Shown: positions 35,756 to 45,336 of the stretch, one piece after another
Layout: every line of letters starts with the position of its first letter
Position numbering within the stretch: position 1 is the first letter of the stretch
NCBI RefSeq assembly: GCF_004102025.1
Contig: NZ_CP025228.1
Coordinates: 744,001-808,000 of the forward strand
Reading direction: 5' to 3'
Source: Actinomyces qiguomingii
GTDB taxonomy: Bacteria > Actinomycetota > Actinomycetes > Actinomycetales > Actinomycetaceae
DNA length: 64,000 nt
Position numbers and translations under genes: made by a program
The notes under the pieces: generated by a model
What the model was told of the DNA's origin: nothing
Databases searched by the model: none
Seen by the model: the letters and a program-made list of their open reading frames with translations, nothing else

Positions 35756-36939
35756 CGTGTCTTGACCTTGGCGTTCAGTGCGATCTCCGCGGAGTGGATC
35801 TTGGTGTATGTCGAGTATCCTCCGGATTTGCCGAAGTGGATACCGAGCGCTGAGGTGCCGATGTACCACGGGCCGCCGCTGTCGCCGGGATTGGTGAACG
35901 CGCCGGAGGTCTGCACCATCTGTCCCACATACACTCCATTGGAGTTGTAGAACGCGTGGTTCGCATTCCTGACCCGTGCGCACGATGAGAACGCGCGGGT
36001 ACGACCGTAGTTGCACACCACCATGCCTTTGAGCGCCTGCCCGGTGCCGGTGATCTTGCGAACCGCCCCATTTCTTGTGATCCGCACTTCATTGCGGGTG
36101 GAGTCGGTCGTCGAGTGCAGCTGGATGTCGCCGTAGCGTCCTATGTGTTGACGGACAAAACCGAGGTTCGCGTTGCTGCCTGTGGGTTTGCCGGCCCAGT
36201 TCGGGCAGTGCCCCGCGGTGATGGCGCCCCGCATGCGTCCTCGAGTGGCGGTGAATCCAAGTGTGCAGCCGTTGATCGTGGTGCCGCCTCGTACCACCTC
36301 TTCGATTGGCTCGATGTCTGTCGCCTCCTCGGCGGTGGCCTCAATGGGGGCCGCGTCCAGTATCTCCTGCAGTTGCGCCTCGAATTCCTCAGACTCGGCC
36401 GCGGATTCGGAGTCCGCGATTTCGTGCTCGATCTCAAGGCCGCCATCGTCGGTGAAGTCGCCGGTCAGGCCCTCAAGGTCGGCTGCCTCATAAAGATCGC
36501 TCATGACCTGCTGCCGGATCTCCTCGAGTTCGGACTCACTGTGCTCGGCATCGGTCCTGACCTCCACCGGGAACGGCAGGGAGCTGAACTCGCCGATGAC
36601 GTCGGCAGGCGGCTGCCCCTTGAAGGAAACCCAGCCCTTGAAGCCGGTGGTTTCCTGCTCATCGGGTGTCCATGCCGATGAGAAGTACTGATCGCCCGCG
36701 TAGTCGATTGCGTAGTCGATGGCATCGGCGAACTCCTGTTGCCCGTCCATCCAGGTCTCGGCGAGATCCTCCGAGATTCCAAGATCCTGCGCCAGAGCAT
36801 CGACGTCCATGGCTATGGCCTCGGCCTCCTCCGCTGCGGAGTGGGCGTCGTCGGCCGCGGCGTGGGCGGGTGAGATTGTGAGCGAACCTGCCAACAGTAG
36901 TGTGAGTGTGGCGAGTCCTGGCATGAAGCGGTTTTTCAA
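35752..36939 (-). CDS. Secreted trypsin-like serine protease, S1 family (alpha-lytic/streptogrisin type)
   Basis: 395 aa from a TTG at 36939 with AAGGA 6 nt upstream. Signal peptide about 1-28 (cleavage after SPAHA). A long acidic pro-region to about 217, then a compact protease domain. Catalytic triad: His244 in ITAGHC, Asp271 in YGDIQLH and Ser354 in NPGDSGGPW. Cys225-Cys245 and Cys309-Cys320 are placed for disulfides as in streptogrisins. It is expected to be exported, to mature by removal of the pro-region and to act extracellularly. Its stop is coupled to the lipoprotein gene. Confidence 0.9.
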   Translation of the reverse strand: MKNRFMPGLATLTLLLAGSLTISPAHAAADDAHSAAEEAEAIAMDVDALAQDLGISEDLAETWMDGQQEFADAIDYAIDYAGDQYFSSAWTPDEQETTGFKGWVSFKGQPPADVIGEFSSLPFPVEVRTDAEHSESELEEIRQQVMSDLYEAADLEGLTGDFTDDGGLEIEHEIADSESAAESEEFEAQLQEILDAAPIEATAEEATDIEPIEEVVRGGTTINGCTLGFTATRGRMRGAITAGHCPNWAGKPTGSNANLGFVRQHIGRYGDIQLHSTTDSTRNEVRITRNGAVRKITGTGQALKGMVVCNYGRTRAFSSCARVRNANHAFYNSNGVYVGQMVQTSGAFTNPGDSGGPWYIGTSALGIHFGKSGGYSTYTKIHSAEIALNAKVKTR

Positions 36940-37185
36940 GGCGGTTCCTTAGAGTAGATTCAGGGTTGTTTGCGGTGGATGTGGTGCATGGACATCCGTG
37001 TCTCGATGAGGAGCCGGGCGGATCCCCGACCGTCCACAATGTCCGGTCGTCCTCGATTGTCGCATCGTAACGACAGGCGGGACCTCTTGTCAAGTCTTCG
37101 GCGAGAATAATTATATATGCCCGGAGGAAATTGTATGTGCTCGGGAAGAGTCGTCGGTGCCGCATATGTAACCGCCCGCTAAAGT
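36940..37185. other. Upstream region of the protease, AT-rich, no gene
   Basis: About 245 bp, with an AT-rich tract at 37105-37118 unlike the surrounding DNA. It contains the protease promoter candidate. No further gene is seen. Confidence 0.4.
37064..37093 (-). promoter_or_regulatory. Protease promoter candidate
   Basis: On the minus strand: TTGACA (37093-37088), 18-bp spacer, TACGAT (37069-37064), about 125 bp before the protease start. A TATAAT on the same strand at 37115-37110 is an alternative -10 without a good -35. Confidence 0.45.
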
Positions 37186-37733
37186 GGCTCTTGTGGTTAA
37201 GGGCGTGTTCGCCGAGTTCGGTCGAAATAACCATCGAGTTCGGTCGAAATAACCATCGAGTTCGGTCGAAATAACCATCGAGTTCGGTCGATATGACGAT
37301 CGAGTTCGGTTGGTGGGGCTAGCCCTGATGTTTCATGGGGTGGTTGGGTTGGGCTTGGGGGTTCGGGATTGGTTGGGATCGGGGTTGATTATGGGGTGTT
37401 GGGGGCGTGTGGGTGTGGGGTGGTGCCGCGTGTCGTCGTGCGGTGGTCGGGCCTTTTTCCTGGGGTCGGTGCGGGGCTTCCTCCGACAGGCCCGCGCATC
37501 TGGTCGCCAACCCGGCCCCGGCCCCGGCCCGACAGGCTTGGACAGCCCGGTCGATGAGTCGGCGAACCGCCCGCGGTCCACCTGGGCCGGATCGCGCCCA
37601 TGCGGGCATCGTCTACGGCACCTCGACGGTTGACCGCAGGCACACCTGCACCATTCGCCGCCATCAGGCGCATCCAGCAAGACGCCCGCAGCTAACCGAA
37701 CCAACCCCGCCAAACCCTCAAACCGGAAGAGCC
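37186..37733 (+). mobile_element. MITE-like element with ISL3-type ends and five 22-bp repeat units
   Basis: The left end GGCTCTTGTGGTTAAGGG (37186) and the right end, which reads GGCTCTTCCGGTTTGAGGG on the minus strand (ending 37733), are imperfect inverted repeats of the ISL3-type ends at 55251 and 57717. Five copies of the 22-bp unit start at 37214, 37236, 37258, 37280 and 37302. The 548-bp interior encodes no recognisable protein. No 8-bp target duplication is visible. It looks like a non-autonomous relative moved by an ISL3 transposase. Confidence 0.6.
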
Positions 37734-37897
37734 GGCAGGCGGTGCGCGACTGTCAGGGGCGGGCGGCCGCTATCAGAATGAGGACAGTGAGCCGGGGCGC
37801 CTTGATCCGGCTGAGGGCCTGTGACGGTGTCGGCTAACCTACGGACAACTGGAAAACATTTCGGGGCGGCGGCCCCACGAGAGTTACGGAAGCAACT
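37734..37897. other. Leader region of galM, nothing specific seen
   Basis: 164 bp between the MITE-like element and the aldose epimerase start. A GGAAG ribosome site precedes the ATG. No clear -35/-10 pair or palindrome is supported. Confidence 0.3.
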
Positions 37898-38881
37898 ATG
37901 AACCACACTTCGCTCAACGGGGAGCTCATCGACCTGCGCGCTGGCGACTACGAGGCGCGCATTGCCGCCTCGGGCGCGACCCTGGTCCACCTGCGCCGGC
38001 AGGGACGTGATCTGGTCATCCCCTTCGACGCCGAGACTGCCCTTCCCGGCGCCTGGCAGGGGAAGACACTTCTCCCGTGGCCCAACCGCATCGCTGGCTC
38101 CCGCTACAGCTACCGCGATGTGGAGTACCTGGTTCCCTGCAATGAGCCCGAAACCGGGGCGGCGCTGCACGGCCTGGTCGGCTGGACGGACTTCGCCGTG
38201 GTTGGCCCCGAGACCAACGGAGTCGCGGGCGCCGATGCTCCGGCCCCGGACACCGTCACACTCGCCCTGCGCCTGCCCGCCTCCTATGCCTACCCCTGGA
38301 GCCTGGACGTTACTGTCCGCTACGAGTTGGACGCCCAGGCCGGACTGACGGTTACCACGAGCGCCACCAATACCGGTGCCGCAGTGTCCCAGGCCGCCGG
38401 CGTCGTCGGCGCCCCGGTGCAGGAGGGCGCTCCGGCACCGGCCCCCTACGGGGTCTCCTGCCACCCCTACCTGACCCGTTCGGTCCCGTTGGACGAGTGC
38501 GTGCTGCAGATGCCCGCCGAGCGGGTGCTCGACGTCGATAAGCACATGGCACCCGCGGGGGAGCGAAACGTGACCGGCAGCGACTGGGACTGGCGCGCCG
38601 GCCGGCGAGTGGGCGCAACTGCCACCGACAACGCCTATACAGGCCTGCCCGACGGCGTATGGCAGGTGCGATTGACCGGGGGAGCGGACGAGCGCAGCGT
38701 GGTCATGAGCGCTGACGCCCCCTGGGTGCAGATTTACAGCGGTGAGCACCTGGGGCGGCGCGGTGTTGCCGTCGAACCCATGACCTGCCCGCCCGATGCC
38801 TTCAACACCGGCCAGGATCTGATCCTCCTGCCGACCGGGCAGTCCCACTGCTTCACCTGGCGGCTGTGGGAGGAGGACTGA
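37898..38881 (+). CDS. galM: Aldose 1-epimerase (mutarotase)
   Basis: 327 aa. The typical GalM pattern is visible: LLPWPNRIAG near residues 50-60, HGLVGW (catalytic-site His) near 90, and SCHPYL near 190. It interconverts the alpha and beta anomers of monosaccharides released by the glycosidases. The stop lies within the start region of the next lacI (16-bp overlap if that gene begins at 38866), so the two form an operon. Confidence 0.85.
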   Translation: MNHTSLNGELIDLRAGDYEARIAASGATLVHLRRQGRDLVIPFDAETALPGAWQGKTLLPWPNRIAGSRYSYRDVEYLVPCNEPETGAALHGLVGWTDFAVVGPETNGVAGADAPAPDTVTLALRLPASYAYPWSLDVTVRYELDAQAGLTVTTSATNTGAAVSQAAGVVGAPVQEGAPAPAPYGVSCHPYLTRSVPLDECVLQMPAERVLDVDKHMAPAGERNVTGSDWDWRAGRRVGATATDNAYTGLPDGVWQVRLTGGADERSVVMSADAPWVQIYSGEHLGRRGVAVEPMTCPPDAFNTGQDLILLPTGQSHCFTWRLWEED

Positions 38882-39942
38882 AGCGAGTCGCGGGCGTGCC
38901 CGGCGTGTCCGAGCCGTCCGCGCAGGCAGTGTCCGGGGGTGCGGGGCGGCGTCCGGGAATGATGGACGTCGCCCGCCTGGCCGGTGTCTCCCACCAGACC
39001 GTCTCCCGCGTCATCAACCGTCCCGACTCTGTTCGACCAGCCACTTTGGCGAAAGTTCGGGATGCCATCGACCAGCTCGGCTACCGGCCGAACCTGGCCG
39101 CCCGTGCCCTGGTCACCGACTCCACCCGCATGATCGGCGTGGTCACTACCGGCTCCCACTTCCAAGGACCGGCCTCCACCACGGCAGCCATTGAGGTTGC
39201 CGCCCGACAGGCCGGGTACGCCACGCTTGTGACCGCTCTGAAGCGTGAGAAGGCGGATGCGAGCAATGAGATCCGGGAGGTCTTCGACTTCTTCATAGAA
39301 CGCGGCGTGGACGGCGTGATCGCCGTTGCCCCGCAGACCTGGATCGCTACCTCCGCGGAACGGGTTGCCCGGGCAGTACCGCTCGTGGTTGTGGCCGACG
39401 GGCTGACGCCGAGCGAGCGCATTCACGTGGTGTCAGTTGACCAGGAACTGGGGGCGCGCATGGCGGTGGGGCACCTGCTGGGCTTGGAGCGCAACAGCAT
39501 CGCGCATCTGGCGGGCCCGGCGGACTGGTACGACGCCCTGGCTCGCGCCCGCGGCTGGCGCTCCGCCCTGGAGGACGCCGGACGTGAGGCGCCCGTGATG
39601 CTTAACGGGGACTGGAGTGCCGAGCGGGGATACGAGGTGGGCGCTCAGATGGTGGCGCGCGGCCTGCCAGATGCGATCTTCTGCGCCAATGATCTGATGG
39701 CCCTGGGCATGCTGGCGGCGTTGCGTGACCAGGGGGTGCGCGTGCCCGAGGACATGGCCGTGGTCGGCTTTGACGACACCCCTGGAACCGCCTTCTTCTC
39801 CCCGCCGCTGACCACGGTGCGTCAGCCCTTTGACGAGCTTGGCGTGCTGTGCATGGAGGTGCTCCTGCGGGCCATCGACGGCGAAGTGGGCACCACCCAC
39901 TCGATCTCACCGACTCTGCGCGTGCGCCGTTCCAGCGCCTGA
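38866..39942 (+). CDS. LacI family transcriptional regulator
   Basis: Up to 358 aa; start uncertain between GTG 38866, overlapping galM, and GTG 38896. The unusual leader of about 30 residues before the helix-turn-helix (MMDVARLAGVSHQTVSRVIN) argues for a later start, but no good ribosome site is seen. A full sensor domain follows, with VAVVGFDDTPGTAFF. It precedes the ChvE importer and is the best candidate for binding the GTGAACGTTCAC palindrome there and the near-identical site at araDA. Confidence 0.88.
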   Translation: MGGGLKRVAGVPGVSEPSAQAVSGGAGRRPGMMDVARLAGVSHQTVSRVINRPDSVRPATLAKVRDAIDQLGYRPNLAARALVTDSTRMIGVVTTGSHFQGPASTTAAIEVAARQAGYATLVTALKREKADASNEIREVFDFFIERGVDGVIAVAPQTWIATSAERVARAVPLVVVADGLTPSERIHVVSVDQELGARMAVGHLLGLERNSIAHLAGPADWYDALARARGWRSALEDAGREAPVMLNGDWSAERGYEVGAQMVARGLPDAIFCANDLMALGMLAALRDQGVRVPEDMAVVGFDDTPGTAFFSPPLTTVRQPFDELGVLCMEVLLRAIDGEVGTTHSISPTLRVRRSSA

Positions 39943-39995
39943 CTCGGGGTGGGTCTGGGCGGGCCTGGGCGGCGATCGCCTCGCGAAACACGCAT

Positions 39996-40007
39996 GTGAA
40001 GGTTCAC
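39996..40007. promoter_or_regulatory. Upstream auxiliary operator candidate GTGAAGGTTCAC
   Basis: A 12-bp near-palindrome differing by one base from GTGAACGTTCAC at 40103. Centres are 107 bp apart, about ten helical turns, so a LacI-type tetramer could bind both and loop the DNA. Inference from sequence only. Confidence 0.5.
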
Positions 40008-40088
40008 TTCATTCGGTGCCTTGCAGCTTCGGTGAGGCAGGTTGAAAACGGCGAATTTTCGGGCTTATGAGGTTGTTGTGATCGGAGG

Positions 40089-40117
40089 TTGACAAGTCCA
40101 GAGTGAACGTTCACACT
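40089..40117 (+). promoter_or_regulatory. ChvE importer promoter with perfect GTGAACGTTCAC operator
   Basis: TTGACA at 40089-40094, a 17-bp spacer and CACACT at 40112-40117. The perfect 12-bp palindrome GTGAACGTTCAC occupies 40103-40114, starting 14 bp after the first -35 base, exactly as in the araDA promoter. Confidence 0.75.
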
Positions 40118-40197
40118 AGTGCCGCAACCCGCGCCACCCGGGATGTCGAACGGCAGCTCCGCCGGGTGGCCGGATTACCTCAAGGAGGAGAATCATC

Positions 40198-41361
40198 ATG
40201 TCCCGACCCCACGTCCCTTCCGTCTCGCGTCGTACTGCGCTATTCGGAGGCATGAGCACGGCGGTTGCACTCGCTCTGGCCGCGTGCGGTGGATCCGGTG
40301 CCGGCGGCGGCGCCGGCAGCGACACCGCCGGCAAGGAGGCCTCGGATCTCAAGATCGGCGTCGCCATGCCCACCAAGTCCTCCGAGCGATGGATTAAAGA
40401 CGGTGAGAACATCAAGGCTCAGCTCGAAGCGCTTGACTACAACGTCGACCTGCAGTTCGCCGAGGACGACATCCCCACGCAGACCAACCAGATCGACAAT
40501 ATGATCACTCAGGGCGTGAACCTGCTCATCATCGCGCCCATCGACGGTACTGCTCTGTCCGGGCAGCTGGACTCCGCCGGCGAGGCCGGCATTCCGGTCA
40601 TCTCCTACGACCGCCTCATCCGTGACAATGAGAACGTCAGCTACTACACCAGCTTCGACAACTACGACGTCGGCACCCAGATGGGCACCTCACTGCTGAT
40701 CGGCATGGGCATCCTTGATGCCGATGGCAACGACGCCGGTGTCTCGCCCGATAAGCCGTACAACATCGAGCTGTTCGGCGGCTCGCCGGATGACAATAAC
40801 TCCCCCTTCTTCTTCAACGGTGCCATGGACGTCATCCAGCCGTACATCGACAGCGGTGTCATCACCGTCAAATCGGGCCAGACCGAATTCGACACCGTCG
40901 CCACCATGCGTTGGGATGCCGCCACCGCCCAGTCCCGCATGGACAACCTGATCACCTCCACCTACTCCGACGGCAGCCGGGTGGACGGCGTGCTCTCACC
41001 CCTGGACTCGATGTCGATCGGTATTCTCGGGGCGCTGAAGGGCGCCGGGTACGGCACCGACTCCCAGCCCTACCCGACGGTAACCGGTCAGGACGCCGAG
41101 ATTGCGGGAGTCAAGTCGATTATGGCCGGTGAGCAGTACTCCACGATCTTCAAGGACACCCGCGCATTGGCTGACGCCGCTGTGCAGATGTCCGTGGCGG
41201 TTCTCGCTGGCGAGGAGCCCGAGGTCAACGACACCGAAACCTATGACAACGGCGTGAAGGTCGTTCCCTCCTACCTGCTGAAGTCGGAGATCATCACCCA
41301 GGACAATGTGCGCAGCTCGCTTGTGGACACCGGTTACCTCACCGAGGATGAGCTTAAGTGA
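40198..41361 (+). CDS. chvE: Monosaccharide ABC transporter substrate-binding lipoprotein, ChvE type
   Basis: 387 aa; ATG with AAGGAGGAG upstream. Signal sequence SRRTALFGG and lipobox LAAC (Cys30). A ribose/ChvE-type binding fold: [19 protein letters not shown], then [19 protein letters not shown]. The ChvE-GguAB group imports arabinose, xylose, galactose and glucose. First gene of a complete importer operon. Confidence 0.92.
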   Translation: MSRPHVPSVSRRTALFGGMSTAVALALAACGGSGAGGGAGSDTAGKEASDLKIGVAMPTKSSERWIKDGENIKAQLEALDYNVDLQFAEDDIPTQTNQIDNMITQGVNLLIIAPIDGTALSGQLDSAGEAGIPVISYDRLIRDNENVSYYTSFDNYDVGTQMGTSLLIGMGILDADGNDAGVSPDKPYNIELFGGSPDDNNSPFFFNGAMDVIQPYIDSGVITVKSGQTEFDTVATMRWDAATAQSRMDNLITSTYSDGSRVDGVLSPLDSMSIGILGALKGAGYGTDSQPYPTVTGQDAEIAGVKSIMAGEQYSTIFKDTRALADAAVQMSVAVLAGEEPEVNDTETYDNGVKVVPSYLLKSEIITQDNVRSSLVDTGYLTEDELK

Positions 41362-41424
41362 ACGGGATCGCTCTGTGGCACCCCGAGCAGTGGTGCGCAT
41401 CCGCGACATGGCTGGGGGTGGCAC

Positions 41425-42963
41425 ATGACAACTGACAATCTTTTGGAGATGCGCGGCATCACCAAGCGGTTCCCCGGGGTGGTGGCCCTTGACGACGTGA
41501 ACTTCATCGTCAAGCGCGGTGAGATCCATGCCATTTGCGGTGAGAACGGAGCCGGCAAGTCAACCCTGATGAAGGTGCTTTCCGGGGTGCACCCCCACGG
41601 CACCTATGAGGGGCAGATCCTGCTGGACGGTCAAGAGGTGCGCTTTTCGGACATCAAGGCCTCGGAGAACGCGGGCATTGCGATCATCCACCAGGAGCTG
41701 ACGCTGAGCCCGTTCCTGTCCATCGCGGAGAACATCTTCCTGGGCAATGAACGTTCCTCCCGCGGCGTCATCGACTGGCACCGGACAAATACCGAGGCGC
41801 AGAAGATCATGGCCCGCGTGGGGCTGGCGGAGAATCCGGCCACCCGCATTCAGGACATCGGCGTGGGCAAGCAGCAGCTGGTGGAGATCGCCAAAGCCCT
41901 GTCCAAGGATGTGCGCCTGCTCATCCTGGACGAGCCCACCGCCGCCCTCAACGACGACGACTCCGCCCATCTGCTCGACCTCATGCGTCAGCTTAAGGAG
42001 CGTGGAATCACCTGCATCATGATCTCTCACAAACTGGGTGAGATCGCGCAGATCGCCGACTCCACAACGATCATCCGCGACGGCCAGACCATCGACACCC
42101 TCGATATGCACCGGGAGGGCGGTGTGGCGGAGGCGGAGATCATCCGTCTGATGGTGGGCCGCTCCCTGGACCAGCGCTTCCCCGATCACGTGTCCCACGT
42201 GGAAGGTGAGGCACTGCGGCTTGAGGACTGGACCGTGCACCACCCTGCAGATCCGTCTCGCACTGTTGTTGATTCCGCCGACATCGTGCTCAAGCACGGT
42301 GAGATCGTTGGGCTCGCCGGGCTTATGGGGGCCGGCCGCACCGAGTTGGCCATGAGCCTGTTCGGCCGCTCCTGGGGCAGTGACATCTCCGGCAGGATCT
42401 TCAAGGACGATCGCGAGATCGAGGTCAAGGACGTCGCCTCGGCCATCTCTCACGGGATCGCCTATGTCTCGGAGGATCGCAAGCGTTATGGGCTCAACCT
42501 CATCGAGTCCATCCGGCGTAACGTGTCTTCGGCATCCCCACGCAGATTCTCCGCCCGAGGTGTGCTCGATCTGCATGAAGAGCGCGCCGTCGTCACCGAG
42601 CTGTGCGGACAGATGGCGGTTAAGGCCCCCACCATCGAGTCCGTAGTCGGCGGGCTTTCGGGAGGCAATCAGCAGAAGGTGGTTCTGGCCAAGTGGGTCG
42701 CCGCCGAGCCGGACGTGCTGATCCTTGATGAGCCCACGCGCGGTATCGACGTGGGCGCGAAATACGAGATCTATCAGATCATCAACCAGCTCGCCGACGC
42801 GGGCAAGGCCGTACTCGTCATCTCCTCGGAGCTGCCCGAGCTCCTGGGGATCTGCGACCGCATCTACACGCTGTCGGCGGGCAGGGTCACCGCCGACCTG
42901 CCGCGTGGCGACGCCGACCAGGAAATCCTCATGCGCTACATGACCCAGATCAAGGAAGACTGA
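41425..42963 (+). CDS. mmsA: Monosaccharide ABC transporter ATP-binding protein (two nucleotide-binding domains)
   Basis: 512 aa with duplicated ABC domains as in MmsA/GguA/XylG. The first domain has Walker A GENGAGKST and Walker B LLILDEPTAAL; the second has the signature LSGGNQQKVVLAKW and LILDEPTRGIDVG. It powers the importer from the cytoplasm. It overlaps the permease start by 1 bp. It is the only importer ATPase in the window. Confidence 0.95.
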   Translation: MTTDNLLEMRGITKRFPGVVALDDVNFIVKRGEIHAICGENGAGKSTLMKVLSGVHPHGTYEGQILLDGQEVRFSDIKASENAGIAIIHQELTLSPFLSIAENIFLGNERSSRGVIDWHRTNTEAQKIMARVGLAENPATRIQDIGVGKQQLVEIAKALSKDVRLLILDEPTAALNDDDSAHLLDLMRQLKERGITCIMISHKLGEIAQIADSTTIIRDGQTIDTLDMHREGGVAEAEIIRLMVGRSLDQRFPDHVSHVEGEALRLEDWTVHHPADPSRTVVDSADIVLKHGEIVGLAGLMGAGRTELAMSLFGRSWGSDISGRIFKDDREIEVKDVASAISHGIAYVSEDRKRYGLNLIESIRRNVSSASPRRFSARGVLDLHEERAVVTELCGQMAVKAPTIESVVGGLSGGNQQKVVLAKWVAAEPDVLILDEPTRGIDVGAKYEIYQIINQLADAGKAVLVISSELPELLGICDRIYTLSAGRVTADLPRGDADQEILMRYMTQIKED

Positions 42964-44144
42964 TGTCCAATACACTGTCTACTCTCAAGGAGACTCTGCG
43001 CACAAATATGCGGCAAGGCGGTCTGGCCATTGCCCTGGTGATCATCGTGATCTTCTTCGCGATCGTCACCAACGGACAGATCCTGTCTTCGCAGAACGTC
43101 TCCAACATCATTGTGCAGAACGCCTACGTGCTGGTTCTGGCCATCGGCATGCTGTTCGCCATCCTCATGGCTGACATCGACCTTTCGGTCGGTTCGGTGG
43201 TGGCCTTGACCGGCGCCGTCGCCGGCGTGGTGAGTGTCAACCACGGCATGCCCTGGTGGCTGGGTGTGCTCGCGGCCCTGCTCACCGGACTGCTGGTGGG
43301 CGTGTGGCAGGGATTCTGGATCGCATTCGTGGGCATCCCCGCCTTCATCGTCACGCTTGCAGGCATGCTCATCTTCCGCGGTCTGACGATGATTGTGTTG
43401 GGCAACCTATCGATCTCGCCCTTCCCCGGCGGCTTCCGGGAGATCTCCTCCGGATACCTCAATGGTCTGCTCGGAGGCTACGGGTATGACGTGTTCACTC
43501 TGCTGTTGGCGGCCCTGGCGCTTGCCGCCTATGTGCTTTCGGAGGTACGTAACCGGCGTCGTTCCGTCGCCAACGACGTTCCGGTATCCGCGGCCGGAAC
43601 CTGGATCGCGCGGATCGTACTGGTTTGCCTGATCGGCATGGGCTTCGCCTGGAAGATTGCCACATACAAGGGCACTCCGTACGTGTTGATCATCCTGGCG
43701 GCGCTGATTCTGCTGTATTCCTTCGTAGCCGGACGCACCGTCATCGGTCGTCAGATCTATGCGATCGGGGGTAATAAGGAGGCGGCGGCCCTTTCCGGTG
43801 TGAAGGTGCAGTGGGTCCGCTTCTGGGTGTTCGTCAACAACGGGGTGCTATGCGCGCTCGCCGGGATCATCTTCACCTCCCGGCTGAACATGGCCGGCCC
43901 CAAGGCCGGACAGGGATTCGAGCTCGATGCCATTGCCGCCTGTTTCATCGGCGGTGCGGCCGTCACCGGCGGTGTGGGCACCGTGGTGGGCGCCATTGTC
44001 GGCGGCCTGGTCATGGCCGTCATGAACAACGGCATGTCCCTGCTGGGTGTGGGAATCGACTACCAACAGGCCATCAAGGGACTGGTGGTGCTGGGGGCGG
44101 TTGCCTTCGACCTGCTCAATAAGCGCCGCGCCGTGACCGCCTAG
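42963..44144 (+). CDS. mmsB: Monosaccharide ABC transporter permease, MmsB/GguB type
   Basis: 393 aa with about ten hydrophobic segments. DIDLSVGSVVALTGAVAG and GVKVQWVRFWVFVNNGVLCALAG are typical of ribose/xylose-type permeases. The ATG overlaps the preceding stop (TGATG). It ends just before two 22-bp repeat units and a convergent lacI. Confidence 0.93.
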   Translation: MSNTLSTLKETLRTNMRQGGLAIALVIIVIFFAIVTNGQILSSQNVSNIIVQNAYVLVLAIGMLFAILMADIDLSVGSVVALTGAVAGVVSVNHGMPWWLGVLAALLTGLLVGVWQGFWIAFVGIPAFIVTLAGMLIFRGLTMIVLGNLSISPFPGGFREISSGYLNGLLGGYGYDVFTLLLAALALAAYVLSEVRNRRRSVANDVPVSAAGTWIARIVLVCLIGMGFAWKIATYKGTPYVLIILAALILLYSFVAGRTVIGRQIYAIGGNKEAAALSGVKVQWVRFWVFVNNGVLCALAGIIFTSRLNMAGPKAGQGFELDAIAACFIGGAAVTGGVGTVVGAIVGGLVMAVMNNGMSLLGVGIDYQQAIKGLVVLGAVAFDLLNKRRAVTA

Positions 44145-44157
44145 CCACCCACCCGCC

Positions 44158-44201
44158 GAGTTCGGTCGACGTTACCGCCGAGTTCGGTAGAAATGGTGTG
44201 G
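44158..44201 (+). repeat. Two 22-bp repeat units
   Basis: Copies of the dispersed 22-bp unit start at 44158 and 44180 (core GAGTTCGGTCGA). Unlike the copies at 623, 37186 and 55251 there is no ISL3-type end next to them. They fill the gap between two convergent genes. Confidence 0.65.
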
Positions 44202-44221
44202 TGGGTTGGGATGCCCTCTGG

Positions 44222-45259
44222 CTACCGCGGTGGCGCCGCGGAATCGCGGATCACCAGGCGGGTGCTCAATCGTACGGGGGTGGTGGTCAGCAAAGGACGG
44301 CCACGATGACTGTCCACAATCATGCGCACCGCCTCCTGCCCCATCCGAAACAGGGGCTGGCGCACTGTGGTCAGCCGCGGCGCCGCCCAGCCGGCCATCT
44401 CCGTGTCATCGAAGCCGACCACGCTGAAATCATCAGGGATGCGCAGTCCCGCTTCGCGAGCGGCCTCATAGACGCCCAGTGCCGTTGAATCGGAGGCGGC
44501 GAAGACCGCCGTCGGGCGTGTGTCCGCAGGTAGTGCCAGCAGGCGGCGGCCCTGCTGCAGGCCGGTTTCATAGGTGAAGGGGCCGAAGGAAACCAAATCC
44601 TCATGCGCCGGCAGCGAGTTCATCTGCAGCGCCGACAGATACCCCTGGTGGCGCTCCTGTGCGGGCACCGAGTCCTTGGGGCCGCCGACCAGGGCGATCC
44701 GCCTGTGGCCGAGCCCGATCAGATACTCGGTGGCGTCAACCCCGCCGTTCCAGTTGGTTGCCCCGATGGAGGCCACTGCGGCTTCCAGCTCTCCGGAGGG
44801 GTCGATCAGCACCACCGGCAGGCCGATACGCCGAGCGCTGGCCTGCTGCTCGCGGGTCAGCGGGGAGGTCACCACGATTAGCCCGAGGTAGTCGGTGGCC
44901 TTCAGTAGCGTGAACCACTCGGGTTCAAAGGGGACCGGATACTCGTGCGGCGCCGGATCGGGGGTGTAGATGGTGTTGAGAGCCACCCCGGCGTCGAGCG
45001 CCGCGGTGGCGGCACCTTTGAGCACCTCAATGGTGTAGGCGGTGGCGAGGTCATCGGAGACCATCGCTATTGGCGGATAGGTGTGGGTCGGCGCCGTCTC
45101 CGGGCGGACATAGCCGAGTTCGGCGCATGCCGCCAGCACTCGCTCCCGCGTGGCGGCGGAGACGTCGGCACGGTTGTTCAGCGCCTTCGAGGCTGCCGAC
45201 TTGGACACGCCCGCTGCCGCGGCGACATCGTCAAGAGTTACTCGTTGCCGAGAATCCAC
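44222..45259 (-). CDS. LacI family transcriptional regulator, candidate repressor of the xylo-oligosaccharide operon
   Basis: 345 aa from a GTG at 45259; the open frame begins at 45466 but its first 69 residues overlap the esterase gene and lack family sequence. Helix-turn-helix VTLDDVAAAAGVSKSAASKAL. The sensor domain ends with FSVVGFDDTEMAGW. It lies 77 bp downstream of the acetyl-xylan esterase on the same strand, divergent from the GH3 operon, so it probably regulates both. Confidence 0.88.
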   Translation of the reverse strand: MDSRQRVTLDDVAAAAGVSKSAASKALNNRADVSAATRERVLAACAELGYVRPETAPTHTYPPIAMVSDDLATAYTIEVLKGAATAALDAGVALNTIYTPDPAPHEYPVPFEPEWFTLLKATDYLGLIVVTSPLTREQQASARRIGLPVVLIDPSGELEAAVASIGATNWNGGVDATEYLIGLGHRRIALVGGPKDSVPAQERHQGYLSALQMNSLPAHEDLVSFGPFTYETGLQQGRRLLALPADTRPTAVFAASDSTALGVYEAAREAGLRIPDDFSVVGFDDTEMAGWAAPRLTTVRQPLFRMGQEAVRMIVDSHRGRPLLTTTPVRLSTRLVIRDSAAPPR

Positions 45260-45336
45260 GGGAATCGACGCACCTCTCCGCTCGGGGGCCGCCTGGGCCC
45301 ACACCGTGTATGCGGAGGCTAACAGGACTGCTTCGG

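Noticed and set aside
37214..37323. Regular 22-bp repeats as a possible CRISPR array
   Set aside because: The units abut with no unique spacers, there are no cas genes, and similar blocks recur with 2 to 5 units next to transposon ends.
37178..37741. Target duplication for the MITE-like element
   Set aside because: The 8 bp on each side (GCTAAAGT and GGCAGGCG) do not match.
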